A stretch of DNA of 46,676 nt from Pseudomonadota bacterium (GTDB taxonomy: Bacteria > Pseudomonadota > Alphaproteobacteria > SP197): contig JBCCIS010000040.1 of assembly GCA_039028155.1 (NCBI GenBank), forward strand, positions 1 to 46,676, written 5' to 3'. Below, piece after piece: positions 1 to 7,761 of this stretch. Below the pieces are notes generated by a model. The model saw only the letters and a list, made by a program, of their open reading frames with translations. It made no database searches and had not been told where the DNA came from. The translations under genes and the position numbers were made by a program. The number at the start of each line of letters is the position of its first letter. Positions within the stretch are counted from its first letter, which is position 1.

Positions 1-1
1 C

Positions 2-886
2 TGGGCGCAGATGAACCACCAGGTCGACGCGGTCGTGTGCGGTGTCGGTTCGGGCGGCACGATCACCGGCCTCGGTCGTTTTTTCCAACGGGTCGCGCCC
101 CATGTCGAGATGGTGCTTGCCGACCCCGAAGGTTCGGTGCTGGCGGACTACGTGAACACGGGCGAGATGGGCGAGCTCGGCTCGTGGCTTGTTGAAGGTA
201 TCGGCGAGGATTTCATCCCGCCGGTCAGTGATCTCTCACTCGCCGCGACGGCCGTTACCGTCTCCGACAAGGACGCGTTTTTGACCGCGCGCGAATTGCT
301 GAAGAACGAGGGCCTGTTGGCGGGCTCGTCGTCCGGCACCTTGATTGCCGGCGCGCTCGCCTATTGCCGCGCTCAGAAAACACCGAAGAGTGTCGTGAGT
401 TTCGTCTGCGACAGCGGCAACAAGTATCTCTCCAAGGTCTACAACGATTATTGGATGATCGATCAGGGATTCATCGAACGCGAAACCTACGGCGATCTAC
501 GCGATGTTATCGCCCGACTCTATTCCGAGCGCGCCGCCATTACGGTCAAACCGGACGACACGCTGGCCACGGCGCTGGCCCGCATGAAGCTCTACGACAT
601 CAGCCAGATACCCGTTTTGGAGGACGACAAGCCAGTCGGCATCATCGATGAGTCCGACATTCTGTGGGCCGTGCATCACGACCACGAGACGTTTACCGAC
701 ACGGTCGGATCGGCGATGACCGCCGAGATTGAGACCATTCCGGTCAAGGCGGGGATCAAGAGCCTGATGCCGATCTTTCGCCGCGACCTCACGGCGATCG
801 TTGTCGACGAGAACGATGCGTTCCTGGGTGTCATCACACGCATCGACCTGCTGAATCACTTAAGGCGCGGACTGTCGACGGCTTAA
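2..886 (+). CDS. Cystathionine beta-synthase, C-terminal part (5' end outside window)
   Basis: The reading frame is already open at the window edge, so the N-terminal third, including the PLP lysine, is missing. What remains starts in the glycine-rich loop that grips the PLP phosphate (GVGSGGTITG) and completes the fold-type II PLP domain of the cysteine-synthase/cystathionine beta-synthase family. About 110 residues of two tandem CBS (Bateman) domains follow; VLEDDKPVGIIDESDI is a typical CBS-motif core. The CBS tail separates it from plain O-acetylserine sulfhydrylase. The family condenses serine (or acetylserine) with homocysteine. A gamma-family transsulfuration enzyme lies 2.4 kb downstream on the same strand, which fits reverse transsulfuration from homocysteine to cysteine. 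A cysteine synthase with a CBS tail is the alternative. Confidence 0.88.
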   Translation, partial: WAQMNHQVDAVVCGVGSGGTITGLGRFFQRVAPHVEMVLADPEGSVLADYVNTGEMGELGSWLVEGIGEDFIPPVSDLSLAATAVTVSDKDAFLTARELLKNEGLLAGSSSGTLIAGALAYCRAQKTPKSVVSFVCDSGNKYLSKVYNDYWMIDQGFIERETYGDLRDVIARLYSERAAITVKPDDTLATALARMKLYDISQIPVLEDDKPVGIIDESDILWAVHHDHETFTDTVGSAMTAEIETIPVKAGIKSLMPIFRRDLTAIVVDENDAFLGVITRIDLLNHLRRGLSTA

Positions 887-913
887 GACACGGGGCGATC
901 GAAGGAGACGATC

Positions 914-1783
914 ATGTCTGAGACAATAGCGAACTCAGGACGCGCGTTGGGCAACATTGCAAGTTTCACGCCGCCTGCCTTGGACGATCCCGGTGACGAG
1001 GCGATCGAGGCTTACAAGCGAGATGGCGTCATCTGTCTGCGCGGCGCGTTCGGGCGTGACTGGCTGGACGTGATCGAGTCCGCCGTCGACGACGCGATCG
1101 ATGAGCAAAGTGCGAGCTCCGCGACCGTCCGGCACGATGACGAGCCGGGCTTCTTCTATTACGACAGCCTGATGTGGAAGCGGGTCGAGGCATTCCGGCG
1201 TTTCGTCTTCGACTCCCACGCGCCCGACCTCTACTGGCGCCTGCTCGAAACCAGCAGGCTCAATTTCTACTACGACTTCATTCTGCTGAAGTCGCCGGGT
1301 TGCGCCAGCGCCGTCACGCCGTGGCACCAGGACCACTCATACTATCCCCTGCACGGCAACAAGATCATCAACTGTTGGACGGCGCTTGATCCCATTCCTC
1401 TGGAAACGGCGCTGCGTTTCGCTAAGGGATCGCACCTGCGGAACACGATCCATCGTGCCGTGCACTTCGCGCCGGACCGGGAGTATGCCGGCAGCATGGC
1501 CGAACGGCCGCTGCCGCCGGATCTCGACAACGACCCCGACGCCGACATCGTCGCCTGCGCGTTGGAGCCGGGCGACACACTGGTCTGGAATTCCCGCATG
1601 TTCCACTGCGCGCCCGGCAACACGCTGGATCGCCGGCGTGCGGCACTGTCGACCAACTGGGCGGGTGACGATGTCACGTACTTCGACATGCCCCAGGAGT
1701 CCGACCCGTCCTATCGCGGCGAAAACCTGGTCGAAGGCGGGCCGATCACCTGCGAGACGTTCCCACAGGTAAGGCCGATCTAG
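914..1783 (+). CDS. Phytanoyl-CoA dioxygenase (PhyH) family protein
   Basis: This is a 289-residue protein of the Fe(II)/2-oxoglutarate-dependent PhyH family. The metal-binding facial triad is visible as HQD (His138, Asp140) and a distal His231 in MFHCAPGN. Arg241 or Arg242 just after it would bind the 2-oxoglutarate carboxylate. The ATG follows a good ribosome site (GAAGGAG, about 6 nt upstream), 27 nt after the upstream cystathionine beta-synthase, so the two are probably cotranscribed. Its stop codon overlaps that of the convergent amidase in the tetranucleotide CTAG. Family members hydroxylate acyl-CoAs, ectoine, phosphonates and other small molecules. The substrate here cannot be told from sequence; proximity to sulfur amino acid genes is not enough to assign one. 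Confidence 0.85.
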   Translation: MSETIANSGRALGNIASFTPPALDDPGDEAIEAYKRDGVICLRGAFGRDWLDVIESAVDDAIDEQSASSATVRHDDEPGFFYYDSLMWKRVEAFRRFVFDSHAPDLYWRLLETSRLNFYYDFILLKSPGCASAVTPWHQDHSYYPLHGNKIINCWTALDPIPLETALRFAKGSHLRNTIHRAVHFAPDREYAGSMAERPLPPDLDNDPDADIVACALEPGDTLVWNSRMFHCAPGNTLDRRRAALSTNWAGDDVTYFDMPQESDPSYRGENLVEGGPITCETFPQVRPI

Positions 1784-3210
1784 ATTGCGAGGTTCGGCCG
1801 GCGTTCGGGTCGGTCGAGCCAGGGCCGGCGTTCTTCCAGTGCGGCGGCAACGCGGAACACGGTGACGTCGTCCTCGACCCGGCCGATGACCTGAAGTCCG
1901 GTCGGCAGGCCCGTTACCGTCATGCCCGACGGCACGGCGAGCACCGGACAGCGGCCGAACATGTTCCACAGGACTGTCATGGCCGTATCCGTGTCGGTCA
2001 ACGTCTTGCCGTTGACCGTGATCGTGTCCTTCTGCCAACCGTCGGCCGGAATGTCCGGGCACGACACCGTCGGTGTGATGAAGACATCGTGATCGCGCAA
2101 CATGGGACCCAGATGCTGGTCCCAGACCTGCGCGGCCAGGCTCAGCGAGCGCCGATAGTCGTCCGCATCGAAGCTCAATGCCGTTTCTTCCAGTTGCGGC
2201 ACGTAGTCGCTGACGATGTCGCCATGATTGCGCACAGCGTCGCTGATGCCGGGCGCGAACAGAAACTCCTGGGATCCGTGACCCAGGCGGATGACCTCGC
2301 CCGCCCAATCGACCGGGATCTCCGTTACTTCTGCACCGGCATCGCGCAACGCATCGAGCGACTCAAGCGTCGCGCGCCTGACGTCGTCGATGACCTCGTA
2401 GTGACCGAGGTCGATGGAGTACGCGATCTTCATCCCCTCGATCCCCTTGAGGTCGGCGGGGATCGTCACCTTGCGATGCAGGCTGTTGTGATCCAGCGGA
2501 TGGGGACCGGACATGATGCTGGCCATCACCGCCGCGTCGGCCACCGTGCGCGTCATCGGACCGTGATGCAGGTAGCTTGAGAAGCTGGCCTCGCCCACCA
2601 TGGGAATGCGGCCGAACGGCGCCTGATAGCCGACGACGCCGCACTGGCTGGCCGGCTGACGGATGGAGCCGGTGCTGTCACCGCCGGTAGCCAGGATGGT
2701 CGCACCGGCGGCGAGTGCGGCCGCCGAACCGCCCGACGAGCCACCTGGTGAGGCGTCGGGTCGCCAAGGGTTCCGCGTGACACCCCACATCCGCGACTGC
2801 GTCGTATAGAGCCAGCCGAACTCCGGACAGGTGGTGCGCGTGAAGATGTTCGCGCCGGAACGGATCAGCCGTTCGATATCGGGGTCGGTGCGCTCGGCGA
2901 TCGCGTCCTTATAGATCATCGAGCCCATGGTCGCGCGCTTGCCGCGTATGGCGGAGGTGTCCTTGACGGCAAGCGGCACGCCTTCCAGGCGTCGCGGCCG
3001 GCCGTCGGTCTTGGCGTACTTTTCTTCGGCTTTGCGGGCGCGCTGCCGCGCTTCGTCATAGTAGGTATCGGCGAAGGGGTTGATGGTTTCGCGGATGGCC
3101 TCGCCTCGCGCGACGACGGCCTCCAGCAGCTCGACCGGCGACACTTTCCTCGCCTTGAACAGGCCGACTGCCTCGCTTGCCGTTAGATAACAGAGATCGT
3201 CATCGACCAT
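1780..3210 (-). CDS. Amidase signature family enzyme
   Basis: The 476-residue product has the full amidase-signature core. The catalytic lysine is Lys83 in AVKDTS. The cis-serine lies in the glycine-serine stretch PGGSSGGSAAAL (around Ser158/Ser159), and the nucleophile is Ser182 in GDSTGSIRQPA. Such enzymes hydrolyse carboxamides to acid plus ammonia or amine. Length and spacing are normal for a stand-alone hydrolase; the GatA partners GatB and GatC are not nearby, so a tRNA amidotransferase role is unlikely. A GAGGGGG ribosome site about 9 nt upstream supports the ATG at 3210. It is transcribed divergently from the transsulfuration enzyme across a 112-bp gap. Substrate unknown. Confidence 0.9.
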   Translation of the reverse strand: MVDDDLCYLTASEAVGLFKARKVSPVELLEAVVARGEAIRETINPFADTYYDEARQRARKAEEKYAKTDGRPRRLEGVPLAVKDTSAIRGKRATMGSMIYKDAIAERTDPDIERLIRSGANIFTRTTCPEFGWLYTTQSRMWGVTRNPWRPDASPGGSSGGSAAALAAGATILATGGDSTGSIRQPASQCGVVGYQAPFGRIPMVGEASFSSYLHHGPMTRTVADAAVMASIMSGPHPLDHNSLHRKVTIPADLKGIEGMKIAYSIDLGHYEVIDDVRRATLESLDALRDAGAEVTEIPVDWAGEVIRLGHGSQEFLFAPGISDAVRNHGDIVSDYVPQLEETALSFDADDYRRSLSLAAQVWDQHLGPMLRDHDVFITPTVSCPDIPADGWQKDTITVNGKTLTDTDTAMTVLWNMFGRCPVLAVPSGMTVTGLPTGLQVIGRVEDDVTVFRVAAALEERRPWLDRPERRPNLAI

Positions 3211-3322
3211 GGTCTGAGCCCCCTCGACACTTGTATGGTGGGCGCGAATCCTGATACCTCCCGCCCACTCAGAGTTTCGCGCGCATCATGCCACAGCCTC
3301 GCACGAGGGGAACGTTCCCGTC

Positions 3323-4498
3323 ATGACCGATCGACAGCAGTCCAACCGGCCCGGCTTTTCGACCCGGGCGATCCACGCCGGCCAGCGGCCCGATCCGACC
3401 ACCGGCGCCATCATGACGCCGATCTACGCGACCTCGACCTATGTGCAGGACAGTCCTGGCGTCCACAAGGGCTACGAGTACTCGCGCTCGCAGAATCCGA
3501 CGCGCATGGCATTCGAGGACTGCGTCGCCGATCTCGAAAGCGGCAACAGAGCCTTCGCGTTCGCCTCCGGTCTCGCCGGCTCGGCGACGGTCTTGGAGCT
3601 GATGGAAAGCGGCAGCCATGTGCTGGCCGGCAACGACCTCTACGGCGGCACCTACCGGCTGTTCGAGAACGTGCGCAAGAAGAGCGCCAACCTGGATTTC
3701 ACCTTCCTGGACATGACCGACGAAGCGGCGATCGAGGCGGCGATCCGACCGGAGACACGGATGATCTGGATCGAAACGCCGACCAATCCGCTTTTGACCG
3801 TAATCGATCTGGACATGATCGCGCGGGTCGCCAGGCGGCACAACTTGCTCGCCGTCGCGGACAACACATTTGCCACGCCGTGGGTGCAGCGCCCCTTGGA
3901 GTTCGGCTTCCATCTGGTCGTGCATTCGGTCACCAAGTATCTCAACGGCCACTCCGACATGGTCGGCGGCATGGTCATTGTCGGTGACGATGCCGAGCTC
4001 GCCGATAGCCTGGCTTATCTGCAGAACGCGGTCGGCGGCGTCGCCGGGCCGTTCGACAGTTTCCTCGCCATGCGCGGCTTGAAGACACTGGCGCTGCGCA
4101 TGGAACGCCACTGCGAAAATGCCGCGGCCATCGCCACCTGGCTCGACAGGCACCCAAAGGTCGCGCGCGTCTATTATCCCGGCCTTGAGAACCACCCACA
4201 GCACGACTTGGCCAGCCGCCAGATGCATGGCTATGGCGGCATGGTGACGGCGGTGCTGGACGCCGACCTGGACGGCACGCGGCGGTTCCTGGAGCGCTGC
4301 GACCTCTTCGCGCTAGCCGAGAGCCTGGGCGGCGTCGAAAGCCTGATCGAGCATCCGGCGATCATGACACATGCCTCGATCCCGAAGGAGATCCGCGAGG
4401 AGATCGGCATTTCAGATAGCCTCGTCCGTCTCTCGGTCGGCGTCGAGGACGGCGACGATCTGATCCGCGAATTGGAGAACGCACTGGCCGCCGTCTGA
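3323..4498 (+). CDS. Cystathionine gamma-lyase / gamma-synthase family PLP enzyme
   Basis: This 391-residue protein is a clear Cys/Met-metabolism PLP enzyme of fold type I. The Schiff-base lysine is Lys205 in [11 protein letters not shown], the PLP-ring aspartate is Asp180 in ADNTFATP, and the phosphate-binding YSRSQNPT motif lies near residue 53. The C-terminal block [13 protein letters not shown] is also diagnostic. With a cystathionine beta-synthase nearby, the likeliest job is the lyase step of reverse transsulfuration (cystathionine to cysteine, 2-oxobutyrate and ammonia). Gamma-synthase, methionine gamma-lyase or homocysteine-forming activity cannot be excluded, because this family is hard to split by eye. 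A DMT exporter gene begins 4 nt after its stop, so the two are probably cotranscribed. Confidence 0.88.
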   Translation: MTDRQQSNRPGFSTRAIHAGQRPDPTTGAIMTPIYATSTYVQDSPGVHKGYEYSRSQNPTRMAFEDCVADLESGNRAFAFASGLAGSATVLELMESGSHVLAGNDLYGGTYRLFENVRKKSANLDFTFLDMTDEAAIEAAIRPETRMIWIETPTNPLLTVIDLDMIARVARRHNLLAVADNTFATPWVQRPLEFGFHLVVHSVTKYLNGHSDMVGGMVIVGDDAELADSLAYLQNAVGGVAGPFDSFLAMRGLKTLALRMERHCENAAAIATWLDRHPKVARVYYPGLENHPQHDLASRQMHGYGGMVTAVLDADLDGTRRFLERCDLFALAESLGGVESLIEHPAIMTHASIPKEIREEIGISDSLVRLSVGVEDGDDLIRELENALAAV

Positions 4499-4502
4499 CC
4501 CG

Positions 4503-5393
4503 ATGGACGACCGCCGCCTAGCCTTCACGCTGCTGGCCGCCCTGACCGTGGTCTGGGGGCTCAACTGGCCGGTGATGCGCGTCGGTGTTCTGGGCGTCGA
4601 GCCCTGGACCTTCCGCGCCTTCACAACCGTCTTCGGCGGCATGGTGCTTTTGGCGGCGGCCTATGTGAACGGCCAGCGTATCACCGTGCCGCGCGATCAG
4701 TTCCGCCTGATCTGCATGATCGCGCCGGTCTCGATCGGCGGTTGGATGGTGTTCTCCGCTCTGGGCCTGGAGCACATGGCGTCGGGCCGCGCCGCGATCG
4801 TCGCTTACACCATGCCGCTATGGGCCGTTATCTTCGCGCGGCTCCTGCTCGATGAGCCCATCACCTGGCGGCGCGTCGTGGGTCTGGCCACCGGGCTTGC
4901 CGGTATGATCGTCCTGATCGGCGGCGACCTGCCGGCGATCGGCGAATCGCCGCTTGGCGCCATTTACATGCTGTGCGCTGCCGTGACCTGGGGCCTCGGC
5001 ACCGTGCTCTTCAAGCGTGCGCCCTGGCGCATCCCGGTGCCGGTTATCGTCGGCTGGCAGTTTCTCGTTCTCAGCGTGCCGATCACCGCGGTCGCCTTGA
5101 TCGTGGAGGCACCGGATTTCGACTACACGGCGTGGTCCTGGTTCACGATCGCCTATCAGATCTTCGCCGGCGCGCTGATCGGCAACTACGCCTGGGCCAA
5201 GATCGTGACCCTGTTGCCGGCCGGTGTCGCGGCGATCAGCAGTCTGCTTATACCGGTCATCGGCGTCGTCAGCGGCGCCTTGATCCTGGGTGAGCCCGTA
5301 ACGTGGCGGGAGATTGTCGCGCTAGCCTGCGTCATCGGCGCGCTCGCCGTCGTGCTGATTGGCCCCGACACGCAGGCGAGGCGAACAAACTGA
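4503..5393 (+). CDS. EamA-family (DMT superfamily) transporter
   Basis: The 296-residue protein has about ten hydrophobic segments arranged as two EamA repeats, each ending in a conserved Gly-rich stretch. The first reads LLLDEPITWRRVVGLATGLAGM; the equivalent ILGEPVTWREIVALACVIGAL ends the second. It is an inner-membrane protein of the drug/metabolite transporter superfamily, often exporting amino acids or other small metabolites. It starts 4 nt after the transsulfuration enzyme, so export of a sulfur amino acid or a by-product is a reasonable but unproven inference. It converges with the GFA-family gene with only 5 bp between stop codons. Confidence 0.88.
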   Translation: MDDRRLAFTLLAALTVVWGLNWPVMRVGVLGVEPWTFRAFTTVFGGMVLLAAAYVNGQRITVPRDQFRLICMIAPVSIGGWMVFSALGLEHMASGRAAIVAYTMPLWAVIFARLLLDEPITWRRVVGLATGLAGMIVLIGGDLPAIGESPLGAIYMLCAAVTWGLGTVLFKRAPWRIPVPVIVGWQFLVLSVPITAVALIVEAPDFDYTAWSWFTIAYQIFAGALIGNYAWAKIVTLLPAGVAAISSLLIPVIGVVSGALILGEPVTWREIVALACVIGALAVVLIGPDTQARRTN

Positions 5394-5398
5394 TCACA

Positions 5399-5815
5399 TC
5401 ATTCCGGCATCGCCTCGCAGGTTCCGATGTTCGCGGTGACAGTGAGCCAATCCGGTTTCGAGCGTGTGAAGACGTAGCGCTCCGGTTTGTACCAGAACGT
5501 CGGTTGATCGAATGTGCCGCCGGCCAATCCGCGATAGTCTGGCCGGAACTCCAGCGTCCAGGTCAGCGCCGTGCCGCATGCGGTGCAAAAGCCCTGTTCG
5601 AGCCAGCGCCCGGCATCGGATGTCAGGCGATGGATGCCAAGCAGGCTCTCGTCGATCTCGACATTCTGTTTCAGGAAGTAGACGGAGATGCCCAGCGCGC
5701 TTCCGGTGCGCTTCTGGCACCATGTGCAGCTGCACAGGCTGACCCGTTGCGGTTCGCCGCTGGCCTTGTAACGGACCCGCCCGCACACGCACCCGCCTTT
5801 GTGACTGTCGACCAT
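5399..5815 (-). CDS. GFA-family (glutathione-dependent formaldehyde-activating-like) zinc protein
   Basis: This is a small 138-residue protein with the cysteine pattern of the GFA/CENP-V fold. Cys9 and Cys11 (CVCG), Cys28, Cys30 and Cys33 (CSCTWC) and Cys77 and Cys80 (CTACG) would bind two zinc ions. The founding member Gfa was proposed to speed S-hydroxymethylglutathione formation, but most homologues have no proven reaction, so only the family is called. It lies 17 nt downstream of the TenA-like gene on the same strand and probably shares its transcript. Confidence 0.88.
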   Translation of the reverse strand: MVDSHKGGCVCGRVRYKASGEPQRVSLCSCTWCQKRTGSALGISVYFLKQNVEIDESLLGIHRLTSDAGRWLEQGFCTACGTALTWTLEFRPDYRGLAGGTFDQPTFWYKPERYVFTRSKPDWLTVTANIGTCEAMPE

Positions 5816-5832
5816 AGTCTCCCCGGCTGTCG

Positions 5833-6501
5833 TTAACTGTGCTGCGCGGCGATACGCGCCATGGTGTCCCAGAACAATCGCTCATAGCCCTGGATCAGGC
5901 GGGTCGCGCGCATGATCGCGATGTCGCTGACGCCGTGATCGAGACCGTCCTGGATGATCGCCAACGCGGTAGCCTCGATCGACGGCATCTTGGAGAAGCT
6001 GTCGAGGAACACGGTGTCGTCGGTCGAAAAGCCGTAGGCGTCGCGCAGCGCCGCGCCCACATCGGCGCAGTTCGCCCCCCACGCCTGGAAGTTGACGAAG
6101 AGACCGCACACAACCTCGGCCGCCGACCCGCGTTGGGCGAGCCACGCCATGTAGGCGGCATAGGCATAACCTTCCGGCTCGACCTCATAAGCGTCGAGGC
6201 CAGCTTTCGTCATGCCGAGCTTCTTAGCGAGCACCAGGATCTTCTCGCGCTCGCCAAGCTGGCCCTGCAGGATGCCGTTGAAGAAGTCGACATGGGGCGT
6301 ATCGCCGAAGCGCGCGACCAAGGTCGCGATCGAGCGCATGTCCGAGATCGCCATGTGGTGCTGATGCCCCGGCAGCGCCTTGATCGCTTCGAGCGGCACG
6401 TCACCGGCGCGCAGTGAGGCGATATAGGGGTGGTTGCGGATCGCCGCCTCGACGGCGGCTAGCTGTTCGCGGGTTCGCGCAACGACGTCCTCGGCCTTCA
6501 T
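5833..6501 (-). CDS. TenA/haem-oxygenase-fold-like protein
   Basis: The frame is open from 6558, but the ATG at 6501 is chosen because GGGAGGG lies 8 nt upstream of it and the extra N-terminus is not family-like. The 222-residue product looks all-helical. The segment LPGHQHHMAISDMRS carries histidines placed like the metal or substrate ligands of TenA/PqqC-like helical bundles, and GLFVNFQAWGANCADVGAAL resembles the family's second conserved helix. Relatives include thiaminase II-like salvage enzymes and non-haem diiron oxidases. The key TenA cysteine is not obvious, so a non-thiaminase member is more likely. Its partner gene encodes a GFA-family protein. Function unassigned. Confidence 0.6.
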   Translation of the reverse strand: MKAEDVVARTREQLAAVEAAIRNHPYIASLRAGDVPLEAIKALPGHQHHMAISDMRSIATLVARFGDTPHVDFFNGILQGQLGEREKILVLAKKLGMTKAGLDAYEVEPEGYAYAAYMAWLAQRGSAAEVVCGLFVNFQAWGANCADVGAALRDAYGFSTDDTVFLDSFSKMPSIEATALAIIQDGLDHGVSDIAIMRATRLIQGYERLFWDTMARIAAQHS

Positions 6502-6600
6502 GATGCTAACCCTCCCGACTTCCGTTCCTAGCCTCGACCGCATTGCCCGCCCAGCCAAGCGAAATCAGGTCGGAATCGCGCCTGGTTCAACGCTTCACAT

Positions 6601-6620
6601 GTTATCCCGGGTTATCCCGA
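6601..6620. promoter_or_regulatory. Tandem 10-bp repeat in the divergent region upstream of gapR
   Basis: The 214-bp gap between the TenA-like gene and the GapR gene holds two head-to-tail copies of GTTATCCCGR. Each contains TTATCC, the first six bases of the DnaA box consensus, but the last three bases do not match. It could be a regulator site for either flanking gene or chance. No clear -35/-10 pair was found. Confidence 0.25.
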
Positions 6621-6715
6621 GCGGACTGTGTACAGATCCGCGGCGGACCGGTGGCATCAGCCCTGCCCTGTGCTAGAAGCCCGGGCTCCCGATCGGTTCA
6701 GGCAAGAGAGGACAG

Positions 6716-6961
6716 ATGGCCAACGTGGACGGCATCGCCGGCGAACAGCTTCTCAACTACATCCAGCGCATCGAGCGGCTTGAGGAAGAGAAAGCCAACC
6801 TCGCCTCGGACATCACCGACGTCTACCGCGAGGCCAAGGGCATGGGGTTCGACACCAAGATCGTGCGCCAGCTCATCAAGCTCAGAAAGATGGAGCCGGA
6901 CGACCGCCAGGAGCAGGAAGCGCTGATCGAATCCTACAAGATCGCTATTGGCATGGGCTGA
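6716..6961 (+). CDS. gapR: GapR-family (DUF2312) nucleoid-associated protein
   Basis: The 81-residue, highly charged helical protein matches the DUF2312/GapR family that is nearly universal in Alphaproteobacteria. The core runs from LLNYIQRIERLEEEKANL to the terminal SYKIAIGMG, with the basic stretch KIVRQLIKLRK in between. In Caulobacter GapR binds overtwisted AT-rich DNA and helps topoisomerases at replication forks. A GAGAGGAC ribosome site just upstream supports the ATG. An S24-type repressor begins 20 nt after the stop, so the pair may be cotranscribed. Confidence 0.9.
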   Translation: MANVDGIAGEQLLNYIQRIERLEEEKANLASDITDVYREAKGMGFDTKIVRQLIKLRKMEPDDRQEQEALIESYKIAIGMG

Positions 6962-6981
6962 ACGCCATCGCACCATAGGTC

Positions 6982-7638
6982 ATGGCCGAACGACATCTTG
7001 CGAAGGAACTGAAGCGCCGCATGGCGGCACTGTCCCTGTCGCAGAAGGGCCTGGCGCAGCTGGCCGGGTTGAACGACACGGCGGTGCGCGACATCGTCTC
7101 GGGCCGCTCGCGTCATCCGCGCCACGACACCATCGAAAAACTTGCCGAGGCGCTGGGCTGCAGCGCGGCCGAACTGCTGGACGACAAGGCGGGCCCAGTC
7201 GTCAGGGCCCACACGGATGGCGAAGGCTATGTCCTGATCGCGCGATACGACCCGCGCAAGGATGCCGGCCGGGAAATGTTGACGGGCCATGATCGCAGCT
7301 TCGCCGATGTGGCATTCCGCGCCGAGTGGCTGGCCGAGTTGACCCGCACACCGGCCAATCAGCTCGCCATGGTGACCATGTCTGGCGACAGCATGACGCC
7401 CACGGTGGGTGACGGCGATCAACTTCTGGTCGATTTGACCCAATGGTCGCCGGGCACCGACGGCATCTATGTGGTGCGCCAGGGCGATAGCCTTCTGGTC
7501 AAGCGGTTGACCGCCGATCCCATGCGCCAACAGGTGGTTATGAGCAGCGACAACCCGACTTACGCCAGCCTGGCGCCGCTGGCGCCCGCGGAAATCGACC
7601 TTTTGGGTCGTGTGATTTGGATCGGGCGCAAGGCTTAA
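6982..7638 (+). CDS. XRE-HTH / S24 peptidase (LexA-CI-like) repressor
   Basis: The 218-residue product has an N-terminal XRE helix-turn-helix (residues about 8-62, SQKGLAQLAGLNDTAVRDI) and a C-terminal S24 peptidase domain. The catalytic pair is visible as Ser137 in SGDSMTPTVGDGD and Lys174 in LLVKRLT. Their spacing of 37 residues equals that of Ser119 and Lys156 in E. coli LexA, so the dyad appears intact. No obvious Ala-Gly cleavage bond stands out in the linker. This is the phage C2/CI-like repressor class often found as a lone chromosomal regulator in Alphaproteobacteria. No phage genes surround it. Targets unknown; autoregulation with gapR is possible. Confidence 0.85.
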   Translation: MAERHLAKELKRRMAALSLSQKGLAQLAGLNDTAVRDIVSGRSRHPRHDTIEKLAEALGCSAAELLDDKAGPVVRAHTDGEGYVLIARYDPRKDAGREMLTGHDRSFADVAFRAEWLAELTRTPANQLAMVTMSGDSMTPTVGDGDQLLVDLTQWSPGTDGIYVVRQGDSLLVKRLTADPMRQQVVMSSDNPTYASLAPLAPAEIDLLGRVIWIGRKA

Positions 7639-7761
7639 GCAGGTTGCTTTTCCCCGATTTCCCCCCTTAAATGCAGCGATTCGGCGTCCCCAAGACGTGG
7701 GCGCGACGCCGCCGCAAGACACATACTCTCATTCCAAGGCCGGACGACGAGGTGCCAAGCC

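Noticed and set aside
3235-3987. Long plus-strand frame overlapping the transsulfuration gene
   Set aside because: It is an arginine-rich out-of-frame shadow; the in-frame protein from 3323 has the complete PLP-enzyme motif set.
7682-7713. Stem-loop CGGCGTC/GACGCCG between the S24 repressor and aminotransferase genes, considered as a terminator
   Set aside because: No T-run follows on the plus strand and the loop is large, so it does not meet the standard for a terminator.
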